From UBA8401 sp041665525 (GTDB lineage Bacteria > Bacteroidota > Ignavibacteria > UBA10030 > UBA8401), in the NCBI GenBank assembly GCA_041665525.1, contig JBAYIS010000015.1, forward strand, positions 9,553 through 73,552: a stretch of DNA of 64,000 bases, written 5' to 3'. Below are positions 33,132-41,154 of this stretch, in pieces (the stretch's first letter is position 1; each line of letters opens with the position of its first letter). Below the pieces are notes generated by a model. That model saw only the letters and a list, made by a program, of their open reading frames with translations. It was not told where the DNA came from and ran no database searches. Both the position numbers and the translations under genes were made by a program.

Positions 33132-33240
33132 TTCCTGCCTTTTAAAGAAAATGTTGCAGCATGTTTCCTGCTGACATAGGGTTGTCACACCCTCCGCGTA
33201 TCTTTGTAGTGTTGTCTCACACAAACCGGCGGAGGAAACA

Positions 33241-33351
33241 ATGCTTGTCATAAAGATACCCTTAGCGGTAGCATTTCTTATCCGAAAAATCGCGATTGGG
33301 ATCACCGTTCCACCATTCTCTCCAAATAGAGCACGACATGAAAAAAATTGA
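33241..33351 (+). CDS. 36-residue leader ORF upstream of the GyrI-like gene
   Basis: Begins ATG with GGAGGAAACA upstream, the best ribosome-binding site of this region, and encodes LVIKIPLAVAFLIRKIAIGI then a short polar tail. Its stop TGA at 33349-33351 overlaps the start of the GyrI-like gene (33338) by 14 bp in another frame, which favours translational coupling. A TATCTTTG box (33199-33206) lies 35 nt upstream. It may be a coupling leader or a small membrane peptide. Confidence 0.45.
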   Translation: MLVIKIPLAVAFLIRKIAIGITVPPFSPNRARHEKN

Positions 33352-33949
33352 TTATCAAAAAGGGATGCAGCCACTTTACTCTGCGTCATCGAATGCAGTT
33401 GCGATTATTAATATCCCTTCGCTGACATATCTGTTGGTCGACGGAACGGGAGATCCCAACACAACGAAAGAGTACGTCGACGCCATCGAAGTGTTGTATG
33501 CCGTTTCCTACACGATTAAATTCATGATCAAGAAAGGGGAGTTGAATATTGATTACCGTGTGTTGCCGCTAGAGGGACTGTGGTGGGTGCCGAAAATGGA
33601 AGAATTCAGCACGGATCACAAAGAGGACTGGCACTGGAGAATGATGATCATGCAGCCGGAAATAGTGACACAAAGAATATTCAATGATGCGATGGAGGCT
33701 GTGCGAAAGAAAAAACACTTTACAGCGATGGATGCTCTGTCATACACTTCGTACAACGAAGGGAAATGTGCCCAGCTGTTGCATGTAGGGCCGTATCGCG
33801 ATGAGAAACCGACGATCGACCGTCTGCATGAATATATTGCATTGCAGGGTTTCAAGAGGAGAGGAAAACATCACGAAATTTATTTGAATGATCCCAGGAA
33901 AACCTTGCCGGAAAAGTTAAAAACCATCATCCGACAACCGATTCAATGA
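33338..33949 (+). CDS. GyrI-like small-molecule-binding domain protein
   Basis: 203 residues. Pattern of the GyrI-like family: PSLTYLLVDGTGDPNTTKEY, VLYAVSYTIKFMIKKGELNI, DYRVLPLEGLWWVP, then LLHVGPYRDEKPTIDRLHEY near the end. The Trp/Tyr-rich pocket binds hydrophobic or cationic ligands, and the family is related to the effector domains of AraC and MerR multidrug regulators. No DNA-binding domain is attached. It follows the leader ORF and probably begins the small-protein operon. Confidence 0.9.
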   Translation: MKKIDYQKGMQPLYSASSNAVAIINIPSLTYLLVDGTGDPNTTKEYVDAIEVLYAVSYTIKFMIKKGELNIDYRVLPLEGLWWVPKMEEFSTDHKEDWHWRMMIMQPEIVTQRIFNDAMEAVRKKKHFTAMDALSYTSYNEGKCAQLLHVGPYRDEKPTIDRLHEYIALQGFKRRGKHHEIYLNDPRKTLPEKLKTIIRQPIQ

Positions 33950-34040
33950 CTATCAATGGTGCACAGTTCTGCTTAAAAACATTCATTACTTGTGTCACTA
34001 TTTTACACTCATCACCAAACAATCATAAAAAAGGAGTACT

Positions 34041-34358
34041 ATGCAAACGCCCGTATTTGAAGTTGCCGTCTATAAAGTGCAGCCGGAAAAGCTGGATCAA
34101 TTTCTTCGGATCCAATCGACAGCGCACGATGTCATCAAAAAATTTGAAGGATTCAAATCTCTGCACACACTGCGGTCAATGGAATCATCCGATACGTTTG
34201 TCGATTATTGCGAATGGGAATCGCATGACGCTGCTCAGCAGGCAAATGCCAAAGCTGCCGCCATGCCGGAACTGCAGGTGTTTTTTGAGCTGGGAGCCGG
34301 CATGCTTACTTTCGGTCATTATACATCATTGTTAATGACTGCCAATCATCATGAATGA
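34041..34358 (+). CDS. Antibiotic biosynthesis monooxygenase-like (dimeric alpha-beta barrel) protein
   Basis: 105 residues. The fold is suggested by VFEVAVYKVQPEKLDQFLRI at the start, FEGFKSLHTLRSMESSDTFV in the middle and CEWESHDAAQQANAKAAAMP. Ferredoxin-like ABM domains act as small oxygenases or heme-degrading enzymes, but many have no known activity. A clear AAAGGAGTACT site precedes the ATG. It overlaps the next gene by 8 bp. Confidence 0.75.
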   Translation: MQTPVFEVAVYKVQPEKLDQFLRIQSTAHDVIKKFEGFKSLHTLRSMESSDTFVDYCEWESHDAAQQANAKAAAMPELQVFFELGAGMLTFGHYTSLLMTANHHE

Positions 34359-34884
34359 GAGGAAAGTAATTCTCTATATCGCCATGAGTCTGGACGGATA
34401 TATCGCCCGTCCGGACGGCGATATCAGCTGGCTCTCACTTGTTGAACAAAAGGGAGAAGATTACGGCTACGGCGAATTCATCTCGACAGTCGACACTGTG
34501 ATCATCGGCAGAAAAACATACGATACAGTGTTACGCTTCGGCGTACCGTTCCCGCATTCGGATAAAAAGTGTTTTGTCATCACAAGAACAAACCGGCCCT
34601 CTGAGAACAATGTAACATTCTATACAAAGGGAATGGATGAGCTGATTGCCGGATTGCGGGAGATCGATGGAACGAATATTTTTGTGGATGGCGGCGCAGA
34701 AATAGTTCATGAGTTACTGCGGCTGGAACTGATTGATGAATACATCATCTCGATAATTCCCGTAATGCTTGGGAGCGGAATACGACTGTTCAACGACCAC
34801 CATCCCGAACAGAGACTTCGATCAACCTCCATCAAGAAATTTGCCTCCGGACTTGTACAATTACACTATGCGGTAGTGCATTAA
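34351..34884 (+). CDS. Dihydrofolate reductase family protein (RibD C-terminal type)
   Basis: 177 residues. Starts VILYIAMSLDGYIARPDGDI, contains DTVIIGRKTYDTVLRF, TNIFVDGGAEIVHELLRLEL and IISIIPVMLGSGIRLF, the NADPH-binding pattern of the YyaP/RibD_C group. True folate reduction is unlikely; such stand-alone reductases have unknown substrates. It overlaps the upstream monooxygenase-like gene by 8 bp. Confidence 0.9.
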   Translation: MNERKVILYIAMSLDGYIARPDGDISWLSLVEQKGEDYGYGEFISTVDTVIIGRKTYDTVLRFGVPFPHSDKKCFVITRTNRPSENNVTFYTKGMDELIAGLREIDGTNIFVDGGAEIVHELLRLELIDEYIISIIPVMLGSGIRLFNDHHPEQRLRSTSIKKFASGLVQLHYAVVH

Positions 34885-34921
34885 ACTCCATCGCCAATTA
34901 TTTTTTCAGAAAGAGAATACA

Positions 34922-35458
34922 ATGAAATCAATGCAGCACATGTATGAGCGATTTGAATATATCGCCGATCGCTGGATCGACAATACCGACCGTTATTCCG
35001 AAGAACAGTTTTTGCGAAAACCGGACGATCTTCAATGGTCCGTCGGCCAGGTATATGTCCATTTAATTCAATCCACGAACCAATTCCATCTGCGACAGAT
35101 TCACCAATGTGTGTCACAACAAGGGATAGTGATGCGCGGGGGGAAGAAACTCCCCGGCGTAATTGCCTTTATGATGGGGATGTTCCCGCCGGTTAGAATT
35201 CATGTTCCGCCGTCTCCTTCCTATACACCTGTCCAACCGATCAACAAACACGATGTGATCAGACAGTTGCAGGAGTTAAAGAAGTCAGTGAAAGCCGCAC
35301 TGCCGGAAGTGGAAAAGGCATCCCCTCGCTGCAAGACGGAACATCCGGCGCTCGGTTATTTGAATGCGCGGGAATGGTTCCAGTTAATTCCGATGCATTT
35401 CCATCATCATCGCAGACAGCAGTCTCGATTGAATACATTCCTTGCTGACATTCATTGA
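34922..35458 (+). CDS. DinB family protein
   Basis: 178 residues forming a four-helix bundle of the DinB/YfiT type: RFEYIADRWIDNTDRYSEEQ, LQWSVGQVYVHLIQSTNQFH, then HPALGYLNAREWFQLIPMHF and HHHRRQQSRL. The His residues at VHL and PMHFHHH are the usual metal site. Members act as metal-dependent thiol transferases or have unknown roles in stress. Belongs to the same plus-strand run as the reductase. Confidence 0.88.
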   Translation: MKSMQHMYERFEYIADRWIDNTDRYSEEQFLRKPDDLQWSVGQVYVHLIQSTNQFHLRQIHQCVSQQGIVMRGGKKLPGVIAFMMGMFPPVRIHVPPSPSYTPVQPINKHDVIRQLQELKKSVKAALPEVEKASPRCKTEHPALGYLNAREWFQLIPMHFHHHRRQQSRLNTFLADIH

Positions 35459-35560
35459 GTCCGGTCATAGGCGGGATCGCAATATCTTTTGTGCTGCAAA
35501 AGAAATAGTGTGAATTAAAGAAATGGCATATAGTTAATCATCAATCATCGAGAGATTATT

Positions 35561-36127
35561 ATGGAAAAATATCGCTGTCAATGGGCGGGAACAGATCCGC
35601 TCTATAATTTATATCATGATACGGAGTGGGGTGTTCCGGTTCATAACGATAAGAAATTGTTCGAGATGCTTATTCTTGAGGGAGCACAGGCAGGGCTGAG
35701 CTGGATCACCATCCTTCGAAAAAGGGAAGCGTATCGGAAAGCGTTCGATCAATTCGAACCTAAAAAGATCATTAAGTACGATGCCGGAAAAGTACGACAA
35801 TTGATGGCGAACGAAGGCATTGTCCGCAATCGGTTAAAGATCGCTTCTGTTATTACCAACGCTGAATCATTTCTTACAGTCCAAAAGGAGTTTGGCAGCT
35901 TCGACGAATACATTTGGAGTTTTGTGGGAGGAAAGCCGTTGGTCAACAAACGCAAATCCATACGCGACATACCTCCATCTACTCCAGAGTCCGAAGCGAT
36001 GAGCAAGGATTTAAAAAGGCGTGGTTTTCGGTTTGTCGGTTCGACCATCTGTTATGCCTTCATGCAGGCGTGCGGTATGGTGAACGACCATGAACTGAAT
36101 TGCCACCGATATAAAGAAGTCGGTTGA
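35561..36127 (+). CDS. tag: DNA-3-methyladenine glycosylase I
   Basis: 188 residues, normal length. Excises 3-methyladenine from alkylated DNA. Motifs: RCQWAGTDPLYNLYHDTEWG with the zinc Cys and His near the start, LFEMLILEGAQAGLSWITIL with the catalytic Glu, SFVGGKPLVN, and CYAFMQACGMVNDHELNCHR carrying the C-terminal zinc His/Cys. It has AGAGATTATT before the ATG and is closed by a terminator just before hisB. Confidence 0.96.
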   Translation: MEKYRCQWAGTDPLYNLYHDTEWGVPVHNDKKLFEMLILEGAQAGLSWITILRKREAYRKAFDQFEPKKIIKYDAGKVRQLMANEGIVRNRLKIASVITNAESFLTVQKEFGSFDEYIWSFVGGKPLVNKRKSIRDIPPSTPESEAMSKDLKRRGFRFVGSTICYAFMQACGMVNDHELNCHRYKEVG

Positions 36128-36176
36128 TTCACTGCTGCATTTCTTGAAACTCTCCAGAATTTTGCGCATTTTAAGG

Positions 36177-36204
36177 TAGGGACGACACTTGCGTCCCTAT
36201 TTTT
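36177..36204 (+). terminator. Terminator after tag, directly before hisB
   Basis: TAGGGACG, 7-nt loop, CGTCCCTA followed by TTTTT. The T-run ends 4 nt before the hisB ATG at 36208, so it may double as a control element for the his operon. Confidence 0.85.
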
Positions 36205-36207
36205 CTT

Positions 36208-36792
36208 ATGCGCAAGGCCAAAATTAAAAGAAAAACGAAGGAAACGGATATTTCCGTTTCCGTAGTGTTGAACGGCAACGGAACATCTACCGTTTCCACT
36301 GGTATTGGATTTCTGGATCATATGCTCGACTTGTTTGCGAAGCATGGTATGTTCGATATTGTTGTCTCCTGCAAGGGAGACCTTCATGTGGACGATCATC
36401 ATACAACAGAGGATATTGGAATCGCACTCGCCAAAGCATTTTCCAATGCACTTGGGGATAAAAAAGGAATTGCCCGATATGGAACAGCATACGTGCCGAT
36501 GGACGAATCTCTCGCACGCTGTGTAGTGGATCTGAGCGGCCGTTCCGCGTTGGTATTCCATGCCGAATTCAACCGGAAAAAAGTCGGAGATCTTTCCACA
36601 GAAATGATAGAACATTTCTTTCAGTCTTTTGCGGAAAACCTGAAAGCAAATATCCATCTCGAAGTGTTATACGGCAAAAACACTCATCATAAAATAGAGG
36701 CATTGTTCAAGGCGTTCGCCCGTGCAATGCGTCAGGCATGCGAACGCGATCCCCGCGTGAAGGGAGTCCTTTCCACGAAGGGCAAACTGTGA
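36208..36792 (+). CDS. hisB: Imidazoleglycerol-phosphate dehydratase
   Basis: 194 residues, the monofunctional dehydratase without the phosphatase half. Converts imidazole-glycerol phosphate to imidazole-acetol phosphate in histidine synthesis. Motifs: GIGFLDHMLDLFAKH, GDLHVDDHHTTEDIGIALAK (Mn-binding His/Glu) and the second half HHKIEALFKAFARAMRQA. No Shine-Dalgarno sequence is visible; the ATG lies 4 nt beyond a terminator T-run. It starts a block hisB-hisH-hisA-hisF-hisI. Confidence 0.97.
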   Translation: MRKAKIKRKTKETDISVSVVLNGNGTSTVSTGIGFLDHMLDLFAKHGMFDIVVSCKGDLHVDDHHTTEDIGIALAKAFSNALGDKKGIARYGTAYVPMDESLARCVVDLSGRSALVFHAEFNRKKVGDLSTEMIEHFFQSFAENLKANIHLEVLYGKNTHHKIEALFKAFARAMRQACERDPRVKGVLSTKGKL

Positions 36793-37385
36793 TAGGGATC
36801 GTCGATTATCATTTGAACAATCTTCGTTCTGTTCAAAAAGCGTTCGAAAAGGTGGGAGGACAGGCGTTCATCTCGGATGATCCGAAGGAACTTCGGAAAG
36901 CGGAAAAGCTCGTGCTCCCCGGTGTCGGCGCCTTCGGACAGGCAATGGAGAATCTGCGGACGATGGGACTTGAAGAGATATTGAAGGATCACGCTGCATC
37001 GGCGCGACCGTTACTCGGTATTTGTCTCGGCATGCAGTTGTTGTTCACAAAAAGTTACGAGCTTGGCAGTTTTGAAGGATTGGGATTCATCGAAGGAGAA
37101 GTAAAGCTTTTTCCTTCAACAGTCAAAGTGCCGCATATGGGATGGAACCAGGTGGAGATCGTCCGGCAATCACCATTGTTGAAAGATGTTGAAGACAAAA
37201 GTTTTGTCTATTTTGTCCATTCGTATTATGTTGAACCGAAGGGGAACGTGACGTTGACACAGACTGAATATGGATCCCGTTTTTCTTCTATCATTCAACA
37301 GAACAATATCTTCGGCATTCAATTCCATCCGGAAAAGAGTCAGCGGACCGGATTACAGTTATTGAAAAATTTTGCGGAACTCTAA
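36789..37385 (+). CDS. hisH: Imidazole glycerol phosphate synthase, glutamine amidotransferase subunit
   Basis: 198 residues. Releases ammonia from Gln for HisF. Begins VIGIVDYHLNNLRSVQKAFE from a GTG at 36789 that overlaps the hisB stop. The class I amidotransferase triad is visible: LLGICLGMQLLF with the nucleophile Cys, and FGIQFHPEKSQ with the His and Glu. A longer frame from 36738 is an artefact of read-through within hisB. Stop and hisA start share one base. Confidence 0.96.
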   Translation: MIGIVDYHLNNLRSVQKAFEKVGGQAFISDDPKELRKAEKLVLPGVGAFGQAMENLRTMGLEEILKDHAASARPLLGICLGMQLLFTKSYELGSFEGLGFIEGEVKLFPSTVKVPHMGWNQVEIVRQSPLLKDVEDKSFVYFVHSYYVEPKGNVTLTQTEYGSRFSSIIQQNNIFGIQFHPEKSQRTGLQLLKNFAEL

Positions 37386-38149
37386 TGTTACTCATCTTAC
37401 CTGCAATCGATATTAAGGACGGGCGCTGTGTCCGTCTCGTTCAAGGTGCACCCGGAACGGAGAAAATCTATTCCGATGATCCTGTGCAGATGGCCATTCT
37501 ATGGCGTGGGGAAAATTCAAAAACACTGCATGTGGTAGATCTGGATGGGGCATTCGACGGGAAAATGAAGAATCTGGATGTGCTGCAGCGGATGATGAAA
37601 GCGGTAGATATTCCGATTCAAATCGGCGGAGGCATCCGTTCGTATGAACAGGTGAAACAGTTATTCGATATCGGTGTGTATCGCGTCGTCATCGGTACCG
37701 CGGCAATCGACGATCCGGACCTGGTGTCGCGCTGCGTGAAAGATTTCGGTGCACGGAAGATCGTTGTCGGCATCGACGCCAAGAACGGTGTTGTGATGAC
37801 CAAAGGATGGCAGGAAAACACCGGCATCGAAGCGGTCTCGCTGGCACTCAACATGAAATCGCTCGGAGTCTGTAGAATCGTCTATACGGATATTACGAGG
37901 GATGGAATGTTAGCCGGACCGAATTTTGAAGCGATCCGGGAAATGGCGGAAAAATCAGGATTGCGTGTGACAGCGTCAGGCGGTGTTTCCGGATATCAGG
38001 ATCTGATAAAACTGCAGGATCTGGAAAAGTACGGCGTCGATTCTGTCATTGTTGGGAAGGCACTGTACGAGAACAGGTTCTCGTGTCAGGCGTTATGGCG
38101 TGAAAACGAAAGTATTTTGGACGATCTCGGTCCGACGAGAAGAATCTGA
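37385..38149 (+). CDS. hisA: Phosphoribosylformimino-5-aminoimidazole carboxamide ribotide isomerase
   Basis: 254 residues, a TIM barrel of full length. Amadori-type isomerisation of ProFAR to PRFAR. Motifs: LLILPAIDIKDGRCVRLVQG with the catalytic Asp, PIQIGGGIRSYEQV, VVIGTAAIDDP, VVGIDAKNGVVMTKGWQENT, VYTDITRDGMLAGPNFE with the second catalytic Asp, and VTASGGVSGYQDL. Confidence 0.97.
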   Translation: MLLILPAIDIKDGRCVRLVQGAPGTEKIYSDDPVQMAILWRGENSKTLHVVDLDGAFDGKMKNLDVLQRMMKAVDIPIQIGGGIRSYEQVKQLFDIGVYRVVIGTAAIDDPDLVSRCVKDFGARKIVVGIDAKNGVVMTKGWQENTGIEAVSLALNMKSLGVCRIVYTDITRDGMLAGPNFEAIREMAEKSGLRVTASGGVSGYQDLIKLQDLEKYGVDSVIVGKALYENRFSCQALWRENESILDDLGPTRRI

Positions 38150-38150
38150 T

Positions 38151-38909
38151 ATGCTGGCAAAACGGATCATACCCTGTTTGGATGTTGATAATGGCAGAGT
38201 GGTGAAAGGGACGAACTTCGTCGACTTGGTCGATGCCGGCGATCCCATAGAACAGGCAAAATACTACGATCGAGAAGGGGCCGATGAATTGATCTTTTTA
38301 GACATCACGGCGTCGTCGGACAATCGGTCTACGATGGTCGATGTTGTAAGAAGAACTGCTGAGGAAGTGACCATACCTTTCACGATTGGCGGTGGTATTA
38401 GGACAACGGACGATATGCGATTGATGCTCCGCAGCGGCGCGGACAAAGTGAGCATCAATACAGCTGCAGTGAACAGACCGGAATTAATTAACAATGGCGC
38501 AGAGCAATTCGGAGTTCAATGCATTGTCGTCGCGATCGACGCAAAAGAAATAATTCCAGGTAAATGGAAGGTTTTTATCCACGGAGGCAGGACTGAAACT
38601 CCATTGGACGTTGTAGAATGGGCACAACAATGCGAGCAGCGGGGAGCAGGGGAGATCATGCTGACGAGCATGGATCGGGACGGTACCAAGGATGGATACG
38701 ATATAGAATTGTTGAAGAGGGTAACGAGCGCAGTCAGAATACCGGTGATTGCCAGCGGCGGTGCGGGAAACCTTGATCATCTCTATCAGGCATTTGCGCA
38801 GGCGGATGCAGACGCTGTGCTTGCTGCATCCATTTTCCATTTCCGGCAGTACACCATCGGACAGGCGAAGGATTTTCTGAGATCAAAAAATATTCTCGTG
38901 CGGACGTAG
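38151..38909 (+). CDS. hisF: Imidazole glycerol phosphate synthase, cyclase subunit
   Basis: 252 residues starting LAKRIIPCLDVDNGRVVKGT with the catalytic Asp. Forms IGP and AICAR from PRFAR with ammonia delivered by HisH. Further motifs: YYDREGADELIFLDITASSD, TIPFTIGGGIRTTDDMR, LRSGADKVSINTAAV, GEIMLTSMDRDGTKDGYD with the second Asp, and IPVIASGGAGNLDHL. One base separates it from the hisA stop. Confidence 0.97.
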   Translation: MLAKRIIPCLDVDNGRVVKGTNFVDLVDAGDPIEQAKYYDREGADELIFLDITASSDNRSTMVDVVRRTAEEVTIPFTIGGGIRTTDDMRLMLRSGADKVSINTAAVNRPELINNGAEQFGVQCIVVAIDAKEIIPGKWKVFIHGGRTETPLDVVEWAQQCEQRGAGEIMLTSMDRDGTKDGYDIELLKRVTSAVRIPVIASGGAGNLDHLYQAFAQADADAVLAASIFHFRQYTIGQAKDFLRSKNILVRT

Positions 38910-38953
38910 TGTATTTGGGCCGCTAGCCGGTGAAGAAAGAGGAACGATTTTTT

Positions 38954-39343
38954 ATGAAACTACTTGATGATGTAAAATATGATGCACAAGGGCTTGTTCC
39001 CGCAATTGCGCAGGATGAGAAGACCGGCGATATCCTGATGATGGCGTGGATGAATCGTGAAAGTCTTGAAGAGACGGTCCGGACGAAACGAGCAGTATAC
39101 TTCAGCCGATCACGCAACAAACTATGGCGCAAGGGAGAAGAATCCGGCAATGTGCAGGAGGTCAAATCCATTCATCTTGACTGCGATGCCGATGTCGTCC
39201 TGCTCCGCATTCGTCAGGTCGGTGAAGCGGCCTGTCATACCGGCCACCGCACTTGTTTCTATCGCGAAGTGATCGATGGTGGAAATGCCTACAATGAAAA
39301 GAATGATATCATGTTCGATCCCAAAGCGGTCTACCACAAATGA
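38954..39343 (+). CDS. hisI: Phosphoribosyl-AMP cyclohydrolase
   Basis: 129 residues, monofunctional HisI without the HisE pyrophosphohydrolase half. Opens the adenine ring of PR-AMP. Motifs: DILMMAWMNRESLEETVRTK, AVYFSRSRNKLWRKGEESGN, and the zinc cysteines in LDCDADVVLLRI and AACHTGHRTCFYRE. The ATG at 38954 has AGAGGAACG upstream and is preferred over a GTG at 38930. hisE, hisG, hisD and hisC are not in the window. Overlaps the next gene by 4 bp. Confidence 0.95.
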   Translation: MKLLDDVKYDAQGLVPAIAQDEKTGDILMMAWMNRESLEETVRTKRAVYFSRSRNKLWRKGEESGNVQEVKSIHLDCDADVVLLRIRQVGEAACHTGHRTCFYREVIDGGNAYNEKNDIMFDPKAVYHK

Positions 39344-40245
39344 AGATTACCGTTATCGGACATTTCTGCGTGGATGTGTTTCATCATACCGATGGTACCG
39401 AAGAACGAAAGTTCGGCGGAATCTTCCATTCCGTTTCGGCATTCGCCAATCTGGCATCGGACCGGGATTCGATCTGTCCTGTGTTCGGGGTCGGCGAAAT
39501 GGAGATGGAATCCCTGCGCTCTGCATTATCGCAGTATAAGAATATCGACCTCTCCGGATTGTATCAATTTACCGGCCCGTCAAATGATGTACACTATTTT
39601 GACGATCAACCAAACGAATGTTCCAAGAATATCGCCGCACCCATCCCGTATGCTCACATTAAAAAATTCCTGAATGCGGACGGTATCTATATTAATTTGA
39701 TCTCGGGAAAGGATATCACCGTCGAAACCATCGACGAGATACGCCTGGAAGTCCGCGGAAAGAAGATCCCGATCCATCTGGATATGCATTGCCTTACCCT
39801 GAATGTTCATGAGGACGGCACACGCAGTTCATCCCCGGTGGCGGATTGGCGGCGTTGGTGTTTTATGACGGATAGCGTGCAGATGAATGAACAGGAAGCG
39901 TCGGACCTGACCGTAGACCATTTCTCCGATGAACTGTTGGCGAAACAGATGATGCCGCTGATGGTGAATGCCTTTGTCGTTACCCGGGGAAAGAACGGCG
40001 CGACTATGTATCAGGAAGAACATAAACAGTTGATGATCACGGAGATCGTCAATGAACAGCATAGTGATCCCGTCTCAACAATCGGATCAGGGGATATCTT
40101 CGGAGCTTCGTTCCTCTATGCGTATATGAGAAAGAAGAATTATCAGGACGCAGTGAATTTTGCGAACAAAGCAGCAGCCCACAGTACGAAATTCTCGTTG
40201 ACCGAAAAGCACCGTCAATTGAAGGCGATGAGGGAACAATTATGA
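39340..40245 (+). CDS. PfkB family carbohydrate kinase
   Basis: 301 residues. Begins KITVIGHFCVDVFHH (GH motif of PfkB sugar kinases) with FGGIFHSVSAFANLA, and ends with the catalytic DPVSTIGSGDIFGASFLYAY (GAGD-type anion hole and base Asp). Substrate unclear; the middle part lacks the usual fructose or ribose signatures. It overlaps hisI by 4 bp and the next SDR gene by 4 bp, so it belongs to the same transcript although it is not a histidine enzyme. Confidence 0.88.
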   Translation: MKITVIGHFCVDVFHHTDGTEERKFGGIFHSVSAFANLASDRDSICPVFGVGEMEMESLRSALSQYKNIDLSGLYQFTGPSNDVHYFDDQPNECSKNIAAPIPYAHIKKFLNADGIYINLISGKDITVETIDEIRLEVRGKKIPIHLDMHCLTLNVHEDGTRSSSPVADWRRWCFMTDSVQMNEQEASDLTVDHFSDELLAKQMMPLMVNAFVVTRGKNGATMYQEEHKQLMITEIVNEQHSDPVSTIGSGDIFGASFLYAYMRKKNYQDAVNFANKAAAHSTKFSLTEKHRQLKAMREQL

Positions 40246-41153
40246 AACGTGTGCTGGTGTGCGGCAGCAACGGACTGCTGGGTCAGCGTCTTGCGTGGCT
40301 GTTGGATGCGGATGAGGAATATGAAGTGCTGCATACGTCGCATCACCGTTCCTTTGCACAGCCGGAGATCTTGATCGATTATACCCAGTTGGACATTTCC
40401 AACCGGAGCGATGTGAAGAGTCTGGTGACAAGTTTTCGTCCTGATGTGATTCTGAATGCAGCGGCAATGACCAATGTCGATGCCTGTGAACGCGAGCGGG
40501 AACAAGCATGGAAGATGAATGTTACTGCGGTTGAAAATCTCGTCGAGGTCAGCCGGAGGATCGGCGCACGATTGGTACACGTTTCAACAGATTATGTGTT
40601 TGACGGGAAAACGGGAAATTATTCCGAAACGGACAGGGTCAATCCTGTTAATTATTACGGCAAAACGAAACTTGCCGGTGAGAATGTGCTGATCTCCAGC
40701 GGCATCGACTTTGCGATCCTCCGTACGATTGTGGTATACGGAACAGGTGTGAATGTAAAGAACAATTTTGCACTATGGGTGCTCAACAATTTAAGCGATC
40801 GAAAACCGATTCGATGTGCGGTTGATCAGATCAGCAATCCCACACATGTGCACGATCTGGCCATGGTGATGAAACAATGTCTTGAATTTGATGCGCGGGG
40901 AATCTTCCATGTGGCAGGTGCAGAGCCGATAAGCCGGTACGATTTTGCACTGCGCGCAGCAGAAGTCTTCGGGTATGATCCGTCGCTGATCGCCAGGTCG
41001 AAGTCATCCGATCTTGAACAGCTTGCGCCGCGGCCTTTGCACACCACCTTTACCATTGAAAAGACAAAGCGGATTTTCCGGTACCATCCCATGAATATCA
41101 CGCAGGGTCTAAAATTGCTTCAGGAAGAACTAACAGGGATCCATCTTAATTGA
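40242..41153 (+). CDS. SDR family NAD(P)-dependent oxidoreductase, RmlD-like
   Basis: 303 residues. Rossmann start KRVLVCGSNGLLGQRLAWLL, then RPDVILNAAAMTNVDACERE, LVHVSTDYVFDGKTGNYSET, and NYYGKTKLAGENVL with the catalytic Tyr-x-x-x-Lys; the Ser/Thr is in HVSTDYVFDG. The pattern is that of dTDP-4-dehydrorhamnose reductase (RmlD/RfbD). Without rmlA, B or C nearby the exact sugar substrate is uncertain. Confidence 0.88.
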   Translation: MKRVLVCGSNGLLGQRLAWLLDADEEYEVLHTSHHRSFAQPEILIDYTQLDISNRSDVKSLVTSFRPDVILNAAAMTNVDACEREREQAWKMNVTAVENLVEVSRRIGARLVHVSTDYVFDGKTGNYSETDRVNPVNYYGKTKLAGENVLISSGIDFAILRTIVVYGTGVNVKNNFALWVLNNLSDRKPIRCAVDQISNPTHVHDLAMVMKQCLEFDARGIFHVAGAEPISRYDFALRAAEVFGYDPSLIARSKSSDLEQLAPRPLHTTFTIEKTKRIFRYHPMNITQGLKLLQEELTGIHLN

Positions 41154-41154
41154 T

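Noticed and set aside
38954..39343. hisI as a hisIE fusion
   Set aside because: The protein ends at about 129 residues after the zinc cysteines; there is no HisE domain and the next frame is a PfkB kinase.
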